A stretch of 31,763 nt of DNA from positions 1-31,763 of the IMG/VR virus record IMGVR_UViG_3300025596_000016; one strand, 5' to 3'. Shown piece by piece: positions 1 to 8,231 of this stretch. The translations under genes and the position numbers were made by a program. The stretch is from a virus. The notes under the pieces are model-generated. The model searched no databases and had not been told where the DNA came from. It saw only the letters and a program-made list of their open reading frames with translations. Every line of letters starts with the position of its first letter. Within the stretch, counting starts at the first letter, position 1.

Positions 1-2706
1 TGTTAGTTTAGTTTCTGGTGCTTGTATATCAACAATAGCTCCAGCAGTTATATAAGTCATCCTTGCTACATTAGTGATTATAGTTACTGTTCCAGTTGTT
101 GCTGTTACATTTATATCTTGTGTGTTGTTGCTAAAAGTAGCATCATTTAACTCATATGTTCCAGCCGTATCTATTTCTACTCCATAGGTGTTATTACTGT
201 AACTACCACCATTAATAAATCCATCAAACAACACACCACCACTTCCTGTATGTCCTGTAATAATACAGTTTGTAAGTGTTGCTCCACCACTTATCTGTCC
301 ACACCCAGTAAATCTTACACCAGTAATTGTTTCGCCAATTTGAAAAGTAGGATTGTAGTTTGCAATAGTTGAACCCTCTAAACCTACAGTAGCAGTACCA
401 CCAGTTTTTAAGAAGTTACCTTTATCACTCGTCAGCAGACTCGCTACACTACCTTTTGCATCAGTAAAGTCCAATCCAAATACACTGCTATCTCCATCAA
501 CATTATATATAAAGTTTCCTACACCATCTGCTTGTGGTGGGAATCCTAGTGCTTGGTTTGATGAACCCATGTAACAAGAAAATCTTATAGTTTTTGATGC
601 TACAAGCATTGTTGGTGTATATGCTTTTAGCCCCTCTGTAAATCTCTGTCCGTTTAGTGTTTCTTCAACTGCTAAGAACTTCTCTATGTCAAGAAGAGGC
701 ACACCAAAGCTTTCACCCCCACCTCTTACTGTTTGTAAGTCTAGTGTATATTGGTCGTACATATGCATAGTATCTCTACTTGTGTCACTTGTAGTTTCTA
801 ACATAAACCCAATATATTTTATTGCATTGCTATTAAAGCTTGGTGTTTGGTACTTTGGAGTATCAGTAGAATTTAAATCAAATGTTCTAAACTCTGGTGT
901 ATCGTACTGAAACCCTGCTGCTATCTTATTGTTTATAATCCATATCTTCCAGTTATTTGAGCTATCAATCGCACAGAAGTATGTCTTTGCTGCATTACCA
1001 TTATAGTGTCTTGACCATATTGCCAGTGCTTCACTTGAATAGTCTATCGGTGTAACCCACGACTTAAATGAGCCTAAGTAGTTTGCTTTCCACCCAGCTT
1101 GATTGCTCTGTGTACCTCTTGTTATTAAATTAGTGTCGCCCTCAGTGTAAGTAAAGCTTCTATCTACCATGTGATAAGGTGCTAATGTTGGACTTGCTGT
1201 ACCTACTGAGAATGTCTGAACCACTCCATCTTCTCTTCTTTCTGCATGAGATATTAGTTGATACCAGTATCCCTCAGTTTTACTGTCCATTACATCATGG
1301 TCTTTTACAAAGTATATACCATCACTAATCCCTATTCCTGTACATCCACTAATCTTAAGTGTTTCGTATGTATTTAGTTTTATGTCTGACTTGACATAGT
1401 TGGTTACGTCACCCTGATAACTTGTACCTGTACTGTATATTAAAGCACTTGCTGTACTCGTAGAACCAACTACAGTAGAATTATTTGCTTGTAGTCCTCC
1501 ATTGTAGTCATATACCATTAGGTATCCTCTACCACCTGTACTCGTTGAATATACTCTTATCCAACCGAGCTTACCAGTGCTACCATCTCCAAAGGTTACA
1601 GTTTCCCCTATGACTCCATTATCTAGCCAGTCTGTACCACCGTTATCAATTCTGAATACCCATTGTGGAGTTGTAGCTATCATCTCTAAATTTGGTGTTT
1701 GATTAACTCTTGCTATTCCAGTCTTTGGGTCTATTCCGCTTGCGTATATTGCTTCCATCCAAGTATCATCACTTGTGTTATCAGCATCTATTTTTACTAA
1801 TGAATTTGATGGTGTTATTTGTAGAGGTACTATCACATTGGCTGGGTCATCTCTAAACAATACACCTATCGCTGCTGTTTGGTCACTTGGTACTGTATCT
1901 TCAAATGCTCCCATTGAACCAGCTCCACTTGATATACCTTGATACATTTTAACATCTGTTGCTAAATATAATCCTGCTCTACCATGAGAACCAGTTGTTA
2001 TTGTATCAGCATCTGAGCTACCTACATACAATGCTAACTGGTCTGCTGCTGTTGCTACTAAATCAGGATATGATACTTGTGTATTTGCACCAGCTGTATA
2101 GTATGAAGTACCTGCATCTATAAATGGGTCTGTTGGATGTACTCCCCTGATTGCTGCTGTAAACACATACATGTATGTTCCTACTACAGGACAAGTCCAT
2201 GTTGATACTTGTTCCCCATCAACTTCTGCGAACTTATAGTACATCTTAGCTTCACACACATCCATTGTTGAACATCCATGAGGTACTGGCTTCCAGTCTG
2301 CTCCACCTAGTCCACCTGCATCATCTATCTTCCATATATTTTCGTTGTCACTATGTGCTACTGCTGTTGTACCATCGTATGCTCTTTGAACATTAAATGT
2401 CCTGTCACCAGCTCCACTTGTTATTAGTATCTTTTCATCACCTATTTGTAGTACATCACCATCTTGAAAGAACATATTTGAAGTACCAACTGTAAAACTT
2501 GTTGAAGTTATAGTTTCATTTGATGTTATGTGTGTAGCAAGGTTAAATCCATCAAGCAGTTGAACTTCTGCATCTGTGTTAGCTCCCCATGCCATTACCA
2601 GTAAGTCTCCAGCTTTAACATTTGATAGTGGTGGTTCTTCTATAGTAAATCCTGAATCATCTGCACTTGATGTGTATTGAGTTTTATAGTCAATTATGTA
2701 TGCCAT
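1..2706 (-). CDS. Very large virion structural protein, C-terminus beyond the window
   Basis: I read this frame codon by codon from the ATG at 2704-2706 down to base 1 and found no stop in 902 codons, so the gene continues off the left edge. A good GGAGGG ribosome site precedes the ATG, which overlaps the stop of the upstream collagen-like gene (TAATG), so the two are probably translationally coupled. Residues about 80-120 contain the phrase RAYDGTTAVAH, a pattern common in phage virion proteins after a beta-rich IGDE segment. The far part (about residues 780-900) is rich in G, N, T and S with short repeated turns such as LEGSTIANY and LTNCIITG, which suggests a right-handed beta-helix. It is likely an appendage, tail or head-decorating protein. 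I do not recognise a catalytic motif. Codon use matches the neighbours. Confidence 0.8.
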   Translation of the reverse strand, partial: MAYIIDYKTQYTSSADDSGFTIEEPPLSNVKAGDLLVMAWGANTDAEVQLLDGFNLATHITSNETITSTSFTVGTSNMFFQDGDVLQIGDEKILITSGAGDRTFNVQRAYDGTTAVAHSDNENIWKIDDAGGLGGADWKPVPHGCSTMDVCEAKMYYKFAEVDGEQVSTWTCPVVGTYMYVFTAAIRGVHPTDPFIDAGTSYYTAGANTQVSYPDLVATAADQLALYVGSSDADTITTGSHGRAGLYLATDVKMYQGISSGAGSMGAFEDTVPSDQTAAIGVLFRDDPANVIVPLQITPSNSLVKIDADNTSDDTWMEAIYASGIDPKTGIARVNQTPNLEMIATTPQWVFRIDNGGTDWLDNGVIGETVTFGDGSTGKLGWIRVYSTSTGGRGYLMVYDYNGGLQANNSTVVGSTSTASALIYSTGTSYQGDVTNYVKSDIKLNTYETLKISGCTGIGISDGIYFVKDHDVMDSKTEGYWYQLISHAERREDGVVQTFSVGTASPTLAPYHMVDRSFTYTEGDTNLITRGTQSNQAGWKANYLGSFKSWVTPIDYSSEALAIWSRHYNGNAAKTYFCAIDSSNNWKIWIINNKIAAGFQYDTPEFRTFDLNSTDTPKYQTPSFNSNAIKYIGFMLETTSDTSRDTMHMYDQYTLDLQTVRGGGESFGVPLLDIEKFLAVEETLNGQRFTEGLKAYTPTMLVASKTIRFSCYMGSSNQALGFPPQADGVGNFIYNVDGDSSVFGLDFTDAKGSVASLLTSDKGNFLKTGGTATVGLEGSTIANYNPTFQIGETITGVRFTGCGQISGGATLTNCIITGHTGSGGVLFDGFINGGSYSNNTYGVEIDTAGTYELNDATFSNNTQDINVTATTGTVTIITNVARMTYITAGAIVDIQAPETKLT

Positions 2707-3758
2707 TAGATACCCTCCGTGTAAGTAGAAGTTACGCTAGATATATTACCCTCTACGTAAACAATAACTCTATTTAGTGTTCCACCATTTACTTCATCAG
2801 TAATGGAAACTGTACTTATATTACCGTTATTATACCCTATTACTTTAGAGAACAACTTTACAAGCTTATCATTTGCAGTATAAACATCTATATTAGTAAT
2901 ATTAGATCCTGTATATGTTAGCTCTTTATATGCTGTAGATTGTGCTACTTTAAACATACTCTCAATCTCAGTACGTCTTCTTAGAGTTATGTCAATACCA
3001 CCATTACCATTACCGCCATTGCCATTGCCGTTACCACCATTACCACCATTACCACCATTACCACCATTACCACCATTACCATTACCGCCAGTACTAGAAG
3101 TATTAGTCCATTTACCACCTACAAAACTTAGTACATCACCTTCACTAGCATTATTAGTATTTGTATCAGCTAGGTTACGTAGAGTAGATATCTCAGGATT
3201 AGTAGTTGTAGGTCCAAATACTCCAGTAGCAGGTGCAGTCCACTTAGGTATAACCACTTCTTTGACTTCACCATCTGTGAGTTTGATCTTTAGCTTATCT
3301 TCAGTAGCTGTGATATCTTTAATACCTACACCAGTAGCTCCAGCCTTACCTTTATCACCTTTAATGGATTTACCATCTTTACCAGGATCACCCTTAATAG
3401 ATTTCCCAGGAACACCCTGCTTACCTACAATACTCTTTCCATCTTTACCACTGGGACCAACTGGGCCTATTATAGACGCACCAGTATCACCCTTAGGACC
3501 AGTAATAGATTTACCGTCTACACCATCTTTAGGTATAGGTATCTTAGACATCTCAGAAGTTACTGTAGACTGCATTTCAGCCTGTACAGCGTCTAACTTA
3601 CTACCTAAACCAGCTAGATCTTTAGCCGTTTTAGCCGTTAATTTAGACAATGAACTATCTAATGTTTTAACAGTTTTAGAAGTATTGTCTACTATTACCT
3701 TCTGGTTAGTAAGCCCTGTGAGGGCTACGTCTAATAGCTCTTGATCTAAGGTAGTCAT
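2706..3758 (-). CDS. Collagen-like phage fibre or appendage protein
   Basis: This is a 350-aa protein. Residues about 1-70 look like a helical coiled-coil oligomerisation segment (TLDSSLSKLTAKTAKDLAGL). Residues about 75-145 are Gly-X-Y repeats (GPKGDTGASIIGPVGPSGKD, then more), the collagen triple-helix pattern seen in many phage fibres. After a short globular segment comes a glycine/asparagine run (GGNGGNGGN, about 225-255), then a C-terminal beta-rich domain of about 90 residues ending in IYVEGNISSVTSTYTEGI. The start lies 2 bases after the portal stop with GGAGCG upstream. By family knowledge such proteins trimerise and project from the virion; that role here is inferred. Its place between portal and the giant virion gene fits a neck, head-fibre or tail appendage. 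Confidence 0.85.
   Translation of the reverse strand: MTTLDQELLDVALTGLTNQKVIVDNTSKTVKTLDSSLSKLTAKTAKDLAGLGSKLDAVQAEMQSTVTSEMSKIPIPKDGVDGKSITGPKGDTGASIIGPVGPSGKDGKSIVGKQGVPGKSIKGDPGKDGKSIKGDKGKAGATGVGIKDITATEDKLKIKLTDGEVKEVVIPKWTAPATGVFGPTTTNPEISTLRNLADTNTNNASEGDVLSFVGGKWTNTSSTGGNGNGGNGGNGGNGGNGGNGNGNGGNGNGGIDITLRRRTEIESMFKVAQSTAYKELTYTGSNITNIDVYTANDKLVKLFSKVIGYNNGNISTVSITDEVNGGTLNRVIVYVEGNISSVTSTYTEGI
2998..3089 (-). repeat. 9-base tandem repeat coding the GGN run
   Basis: On the plus strand the unit is close to ACCACCATT, repeated with small changes (ACCGCCATT, GCCATTGCC) over about 90 bases. It codes Gly-Gly-Asn in the collagen-like protein. Such a tract can expand or contract by slippage and is also hard to assemble. 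Confidence 0.85.
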
Positions 3759-3760
3759 TA

Positions 3761-5704
3761 CTACGCTCCGACTTTACTTTTTACAGCGTCTAATCTAGCT
3801 TGATCCGCCATTTGTTGCTTTGTAAGCTCTTTATCAACTTGTTGTCCTTGTTTTTCCATCTCTCTTTGATGAGGGATACCTTGTTCCTTTTCAAGGTAGT
3901 CAAGATCTTTAAGATCTGAATTACTCATGATCTCTCTAGTCTTAGCTCTCTTAAGTTCAATATCAACTCTATTCTCTTCACCTTTTGCTTGTTCATTAGC
4001 AATTTGTGCTTTAAGTTTTTCCATCTCTAGCATCTGCATTTGTTCAGCAAACGCTTGAGCTTGTTCTTGAGCAGGATCTGGTTCAGGGTTTTCAATAGCA
4101 AACGCAATATCTGGTTCACCTATGAGCTTCATGTATCTAGCAAGTAGTTTCTGTTGAGATGCTTGAGGCATGTTAGGTCCCATAGTTTGTAATACAAATC
4201 CAGTAGACTGTGCTTTAGCTGCTCTAGTCTCTGCAGACTCTAACGTAAGCTTAATATCAAACTGCTTACCATTCTTAGACTCTACATAAGGTTTATCAGT
4301 AATAGCCATTACTTCTTCAGGACTTAAAAACTCAGCATTATATGTACTAAACTTCTTAAGCATAGGAATTAAACAGTCTTCAGCTATACCTTGAGTAATG
4401 TGCATCTCTCTCTTAGCAGATGAAGTAGTTGTAGCATTTACTGCTGCAGCACTAGAACCTAGAGCATTGCCTCCAGCTCCATGATTCATAAGGCTTACAC
4501 CTACAGAACTTTCTGCTGATTGAGTGTTTCTATCTAGTACAGTAAATACTGATCCATTAAGACCTCTATATTGATCCTGATATACCTCTGCCATAGTAGT
4601 ATTGTACTCAAAGTCTTTACCTTGTTTCATCTTCTTAAGGTTAGCCTCATCAGTGAAGCCTTTCTTAGTTCCAGTCTGACCATTATTAGCTAGCTTCATA
4701 TCATCAAAGATACCTCTATGAAGTACTGAATCTATGTGTTGACGTTTACCAGTCTTAGCAGCTAATGCTTTACCCCAAATTGAACCAGGTACTTTCTTAT
4801 ATACTGCTTTTTCAAATGGTATCTCTTGACCAGGTAGAGGGTTATCTTCTTCCCGAATAATAACATCACCAACCCAAGCAATAACGATAGGTTCAGCAAT
4901 ACCATCATCATTAAGGTCATAGTTACCCCAATACTCATGTACAATAAATTTCTTACGTATATCATCTTCGAATCTAAAAGTATCATCAGTTGAATCTCTT
5001 TGTTCATAAGTTTCATCACGTTCTAGTTGATTAACTAGCTTATCCAAATTCTTATATCTACCATCTTTACGTAAGCTAGATAGATCTGTCTCCCAGTCAT
5101 GAATAACAAATGAAGCATTAGCAACTTTACCGCTACATGTAGGATCCATACGGATATCTATAGGATCAATAACCGTTCTAAAAGGCTCATTTAATGTAGT
5201 AACCATTTGCTTAACTAATTCTACACCTACTTGTACAGGTTGACCTGTCATAGGATCAATAGCCATAACTGGTTGTTCTATCTCTTGTTCTTCTTCTTTA
5301 AAGTTCCAACCAGTCTTAACAAACGCTGTCCCTTTTTCAGCTATATACGTAACTAGATCTGTCATAAATGAAAAGTGATCCATTCTTTGTATAACCTGAT
5401 AACTTAATACAGCCTCTTCTTGCTCTGCAATTGCATCATCTTCATGAGTAAACGCTTTAGCATTAATAAGGTCTTTAGAGCTAGTAAATGGATCTACAAT
5501 AGAGGGTATTTGCCAATCTAATAAATTTTCAGTTAAATCACTAACATACTTACTTTTATGATCTACTTCTGTGCCATAGAGTTTAGAGTCTTTGACACTC
5601 TCCCATTTGCTAATTAGTTTATCATTTTCATTCTTAGATACTTCACTGCCTTTATAGTCAGCTTTTGCGTGTAATAGTACTTTACTAATTTGCTCTTTTT
5701 CCAT
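3761..5704 (-). CDS. Portal (head-tail connector) protein
   Basis: A 647-aa protein; portal rings form the DNA entry and exit vertex of the capsid. Family features seen: an N-terminal helical region, a segment around residues 115-140 reading TYIAEKGTAFVKTGWNFKEE (typical of large podoviral portals, followed by the E/Q-rich loop), then IDPIDIRMDPTCSGKVANA near 187-205, matching the 'DP.n...DP' block of these portals. The C-terminal 110 residues are a Q/E/K/A-rich helical tail, as expected for a portal barrel. It is longer than T7 gp8 (536 aa). It starts 10 bases after the endolysin gene with AAGGATAGGG upstream. Assignment is by composition, size and these blocks, not by a search. Confidence 0.8.
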   Translation of the reverse strand: MEKEQISKVLLHAKADYKGSEVSKNENDKLISKWESVKDSKLYGTEVDHKSKYVSDLTENLLDWQIPSIVDPFTSSKDLINAKAFTHEDDAIAEQEEAVLSYQVIQRMDHFSFMTDLVTYIAEKGTAFVKTGWNFKEEEQEIEQPVMAIDPMTGQPVQVGVELVKQMVTTLNEPFRTVIDPIDIRMDPTCSGKVANASFVIHDWETDLSSLRKDGRYKNLDKLVNQLERDETYEQRDSTDDTFRFEDDIRKKFIVHEYWGNYDLNDDGIAEPIVIAWVGDVIIREEDNPLPGQEIPFEKAVYKKVPGSIWGKALAAKTGKRQHIDSVLHRGIFDDMKLANNGQTGTKKGFTDEANLKKMKQGKDFEYNTTMAEVYQDQYRGLNGSVFTVLDRNTQSAESSVGVSLMNHGAGGNALGSSAAAVNATTTSSAKREMHITQGIAEDCLIPMLKKFSTYNAEFLSPEEVMAITDKPYVESKNGKQFDIKLTLESAETRAAKAQSTGFVLQTMGPNMPQASQQKLLARYMKLIGEPDIAFAIENPEPDPAQEQAQAFAEQMQMLEMEKLKAQIANEQAKGEENRVDIELKRAKTREIMSNSDLKDLDYLEKEQGIPHQREMEKQGQQVDKELTKQQMADQARLDAVKSKVGA

Positions 5705-5713
5705 ACCCTATCC

Positions 5714-6130
5714 TTATTTATAGAAGAGATTAATCTTCTCATTTGTTCTTGGTCTTACATCTAAATGTAACCAAGATACACCCATCTCTATGCCACCTAT
5801 ATATGGAAACTCATCCTGATGATACAGGATATAGTCTCTAACTTCATCTGTAGTATACTCAGAGAAGATACAGTCTATAGCTTTACCTATTGAGTGTTGA
5901 GAACCTTCTGAATAGTATTGAGAGTCTTTAGTTCTAAGACCGCTCCAGCCTCTATCTCCACCCCACTTATAGTTGTTAATAGTCATTGAACCGTTTGGGA
6001 ACTTTTCTTTAATAGCATCTATCGTAAGAAGCAAAGTATCATCTAGGAGCTTCCAAAGAATGTCTTCTTTTATATTATTATATAGTGGTAGTGGAACTAA
6101 CTCATGTATCTTAAACTTCTTACTTTTCAT
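5714..6130 (-). CDS. M15-family peptidase endolysin
   Basis: A 138-aa protein with the zinc-peptidase M15 (D-Ala-D-Ala carboxypeptidase/VanY-like) motif set: SQHSIGKAID at residues 77-86 (SxHxxGxAxD; zinc ligands His79 and Asp86), then Glu115 (GGIEMG) and WLHLD at 120-124 (His122). All expected catalytic and zinc residues are present. There is no signal peptide, so delivery to peptidoglycan would depend on the holin. It follows the outer-membrane barrel gene by 8 bases, and its AGGAG ribosome site overlaps that gene's stop codon. It is the muralytic enzyme of the lysis cassette. The start ATG is fixed by the ribosome site. Confidence 0.9.
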   Translation of the reverse strand: MKSKKFKIHELVPLPLYNNIKEDILWKLLDDTLLLTIDAIKEKFPNGSMTINNYKWGGDRGWSGLRTKDSQYYSEGSQHSIGKAIDCIFSEYTTDEVRDYILYHQDEFPYIGGIEMGVSWLHLDVRPRTNEKINLFYK

Positions 6131-6138
6131 TTACTCTC

Positions 6139-7284
6139 CTAGAAACTTAGTATTAATCGAGCGCTAATAAGCTCTATATGTCTTGAGTCTTGGGATAAGT
6201 ACTCTTTGTGTTCCTTAAAAGTCTTATGTTGAATCCAACTAGATTGTTTCCATTCAACAAGACCTGTTACATGCTTATTATACACATACCTAACACCTGC
6301 ACTGTAATCTTCATATAACCTAGAATATTTCTTACTATTTAAAGAACTACCATAAGATACGTATGGTGTGATGGTGTCAGTTAAGTACGTAGCAAGATAA
6401 TGCATTTGACCTATAGTGTGGTAACTAACATCTATGTCTTCATTTTCCATGTACATATGGAATGCTTCATACCCATATGTAAGATATTTATTACTACCTA
6501 TTATACCTATTCTATCTATGTCTATAAGGAAGTCGCTCTTAGGAGCAAATACGGAGGAGTCTTTATCTGCGAGGTATAACATATACCTATCAAAATCACT
6601 AGTTGGAGTACCCTCAGTAGGATTGACTCCAACAGGTATTCTAGCCTTATTTAAAAATAAAGAGAAATGGTCTTTGTATATTAGATGTAAATCTATTGAT
6701 TGAATAGACTCGGTATAATCTAGGTCTACATATTGGCTATTATAGCCGTAGAATGACCCTTCTGCTCTATCCTCACCTAACTCTCTAGCTTGTGTAAGTG
6801 AATATTTAGCAGTAAGTATATACTTACCATTGGGTAGGTATGAGTATGTTTGTTGAATACCTAATGTAGTAGATAAGTACCCTTCAAGGAACTCATTGTT
6901 ATATACACCATGATTCTTGAATATGAAAGGGTTTTGTTCGTTAGCAGTTTTAGTATTTTCAAATACACCTTGGAAAGTATCTATAGTACCAACCTCTGTC
7001 TTATAAACATGGTTACCATTTCTTCCAGAATAAGCAATAGATGCTTTCTCTATGTATGTGTCATCCATTCTGTTTGATACTCTAGCCTCTAAGTCAAAGC
7101 TACCTAGACTGTATCCCCCATTTAATGTGATTACAGCTCTTAATGGATTCTCATTTACATGAAATGACTTCTCGATAGGCTTGGAGTATGTATTAACAGC
7201 TGTAAGCTCTAGGTTTCCTGTTAGGTAATCGTTCGCTATAAGGATAGCTGGTGTTAGCAGTGTTGCGAGTAATAAATGTTTCAT
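6139..7284 (-). CDS. Exported outer-membrane beta-barrel (porin-like) protein
   Basis: A 381-aa protein with a clear Sec signal peptide (MKHLLLATLLTPAILIA, cleavage near 17/18). The mature chain has alternating polar and hydrophobic beta strands, many Tyr and Gly residues, and ends in ISARLILSF; a terminal Phe with alternating hydrophobics is the classic signal read by the BAM outer-membrane assembly machine. The overall look is a porin-type barrel of perhaps 14-18 strands, similar in style to bacterial Opr-type porins. The ATG overlaps the stop of the PstS-like gene (ATGA) and is preceded by GGAG. It sits inside the lysis cassette, between holin and endolysin. Roles to consider: outer-membrane disruption in place of an o-spanin, receptor masking (superinfection exclusion), or solute uptake. 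The barrel call is strong; the job is unknown. Confidence 0.8.
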   Translation of the reverse strand: MKHLLLATLLTPAILIANDYLTGNLELTAVNTYSKPIEKSFHVNENPLRAVITLNGGYSLGSFDLEARVSNRMDDTYIEKASIAYSGRNGNHVYKTEVGTIDTFQGVFENTKTANEQNPFIFKNHGVYNNEFLEGYLSTTLGIQQTYSYLPNGKYILTAKYSLTQARELGEDRAEGSFYGYNSQYVDLDYTESIQSIDLHLIYKDHFSLFLNKARIPVGVNPTEGTPTSDFDRYMLYLADKDSSVFAPKSDFLIDIDRIGIIGSNKYLTYGYEAFHMYMENEDIDVSYHTIGQMHYLATYLTDTITPYVSYGSSLNSKKYSRLYEDYSAGVRYVYNKHVTGLVEWKQSSWIQHKTFKEHKEYLSQDSRHIELISARLILSF

Positions 7285-7700
7285 TCAATTATCTCCACTT
7301 TAACTAACCCATTTTCTGTACATAGATACAATTCATCACTACTTATTATAGTGAGTGTACCTTGATGCTTTATCATTTCAGGTACTAGCACTTTATTACT
7401 AATTGTCTTTATGCTCTTAGTGGATGCTATTATCTCTTTGTATCTAGCTATTGATACACCTAGCATTGATACTATGAAGTTCTTCTGTGTATAGCTATCC
7501 AAGTCTCTAACAAGTATTGTTACTTCACTTCCATCACTCCAGTGAGTTAATTTACCTAAGTACATATAGTTGAGTTCATAAACAGATAGCTCAATTGCAT
7601 CCATCTCATTAGCTACAGCTTCAGTACTGCCAATATAGTCTGATAGAGATTCTGCTAATAAGTTTAATGATAGTAATAGTGGTAATAATAGCTTAATCAT
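7281..7700 (-). CDS. Exported PstS-like (phosphate-binding-protein-like) small protein
   Basis: A 139-aa protein with signal peptide MIKLLLPLLLSLNLLA (residues 1-16) and no lipobox cysteine, so it should be periplasmic. Residues about 45-85 read YMYLGKLTHWSDG, then VTILVRDLDSYTQ and a block ending MLGVS; this resembles the 'fLGk...WpdG.....+....F...vlG.s' block of short PstS/PBP-like proteins (PBP_like_2). It is about one third of a full PstS, so only part of the periplasmic-binding fold can be present. Small proteins of this kind are, to my knowledge, often encoded beside a porin in free-living bacteria, which is the arrangement here. Start and stop overlap both neighbours (ATGA), showing tight translational coupling. 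The family assignment rests on pattern memory and needs a profile search. Confidence 0.55.
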   Translation of the reverse strand: MIKLLLPLLLSLNLLAESLSDYIGSTEAVANEMDAIELSVYELNYMYLGKLTHWSDGSEVTILVRDLDSYTQKNFIVSMLGVSIARYKEIIASTKSIKTISNKVLVPEMIKHQGTLTIISSDELYLCTENGLVKVEIIE

Positions 7701-8083
7701 TTTTTCTCCAGTGCTCTTAATCTTCTACCAACATTCATCATTGATTGAGAAGTTGTTGAAGTAAGGTCTACTAAACTCGCATTCAGTTTTATAAGTTCAG
7801 CATCTAATGCTGCTGTTCTCGTATCAATACTATCATGGTAATCTGAGTTTCTGACTATCTCTTTATTAGCGATATCTGCAGCAGACTCTATAATAACTAG
7901 CCTTGTGTTAATATCTATGTATACACCTATGATTGATGCAATAGGTAATACTAATGCAGCTAGGAGTTCCCCTCTAATAACATTAGGGATTGGAGAACGT
8001 TTCTCTTCTTTTCTGTGCTCACCGATAGTTCCTTCGAGCCTACCTAATGCTTCAAGGATCTTTAAATTAGTCTCATCACTCAT
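7697..8083 (-). CDS. Membrane-anchored coiled-coil protein (possible i-spanin-like lysis protein)
   Basis: A 128-aa protein. Residues 1-36 are charged (probably cytoplasmic), residues 39-57 (ELLAALVLPIASIIGVYID) form one membrane segment, and residues 60-128 form a polar helix with heptad-like spacing ending in RRLRALEKK. One membrane anchor plus a coiled-coil ectodomain next to holin and endolysin fits an i-spanin, although canonical Rz has its anchor at the very N-terminus. No matching lipoprotein o-spanin is visible. AAAGGTG precedes the ATG. An extended -10 promoter lies 28 bases upstream of the ATG, so this gene may begin its own transcript. The stop overlaps the next start (ATGA). Confidence 0.55.
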   Translation of the reverse strand: MSDETNLKILEALGRLEGTIGEHRKEEKRSPIPNVIRGELLAALVLPIASIIGVYIDINTRLVIIESAADIANKEIVRNSDYHDSIDTRTAALDAELIKLNASLVDLTSTTSQSMMNVGRRLRALEKK

Positions 8084-8110
8084 GATACACCTTTTGGGTT
8101 TATTATCGTA

Positions 8111-8119
8111 ATTATACCA
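8111..8119 (-). promoter_or_regulatory. Extended -10 promoter TGGTATAAT
   Basis: Read on the minus strand the site is TATGGTATAATTACG. The same TATGGTATAAT core occurs before two other minus-strand genes (15080-15088 and 18858-18866), each 19-28 bases upstream of an ATG. There is no convincing -35. It would give a short leader before the gene starting at 8083. Confidence 0.65.
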
Positions 8120-8121
8120 TA

Positions 8122-8231
8122 TTATTTTAAGGTTTCTAAAACTATTATACGTTCTCTACAATTTCTAATCTCTTTAGCGTACTCTTCGTGAGCTAAATCA
8201 GCTCTATAGCTGCCATTGCTTCAAAATTCAT
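8122..8231 (-). pseudogene. Small ORF broken by a one-base frame change after the holin gene
   Basis: The holin stop and an ATG overlap (TAATG at 8229-8233), the coupling used all through this operon, but that ATG frame stops after 12 codons (MNFEAMAAIELI). The -1 frame of the same stretch is open to a TAA at 8122-8124 and reads like a helical protein end: SYRADLAHEEYAKEIRNCRE then RIIVLETLK. Joining the two would give a protein of roughly 37 residues. The span is 110 bases, not a multiple of three. A sequencing or assembly indel, a real mutation or recoding could explain it. I see no good slippery heptamer near the join, so a true or artefactual indel is more likely than programmed frameshifting. 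Confidence 0.45.

Noticed and set aside
2989-3744. Long plus-strand open frame rich in Pro and Leu opposite the collagen-like gene
   Set aside because: It is the mirror of Gly-X-Y and GGN codons on the minus strand, has no ribosome site and would give a low-complexity Pro/Leu chain.
8190-8215. Programmed -1 frameshift in the small ORF after holin
   Set aside because: No X-XXY-YYZ slippery heptamer between the relevant stops; an indel explains it better.
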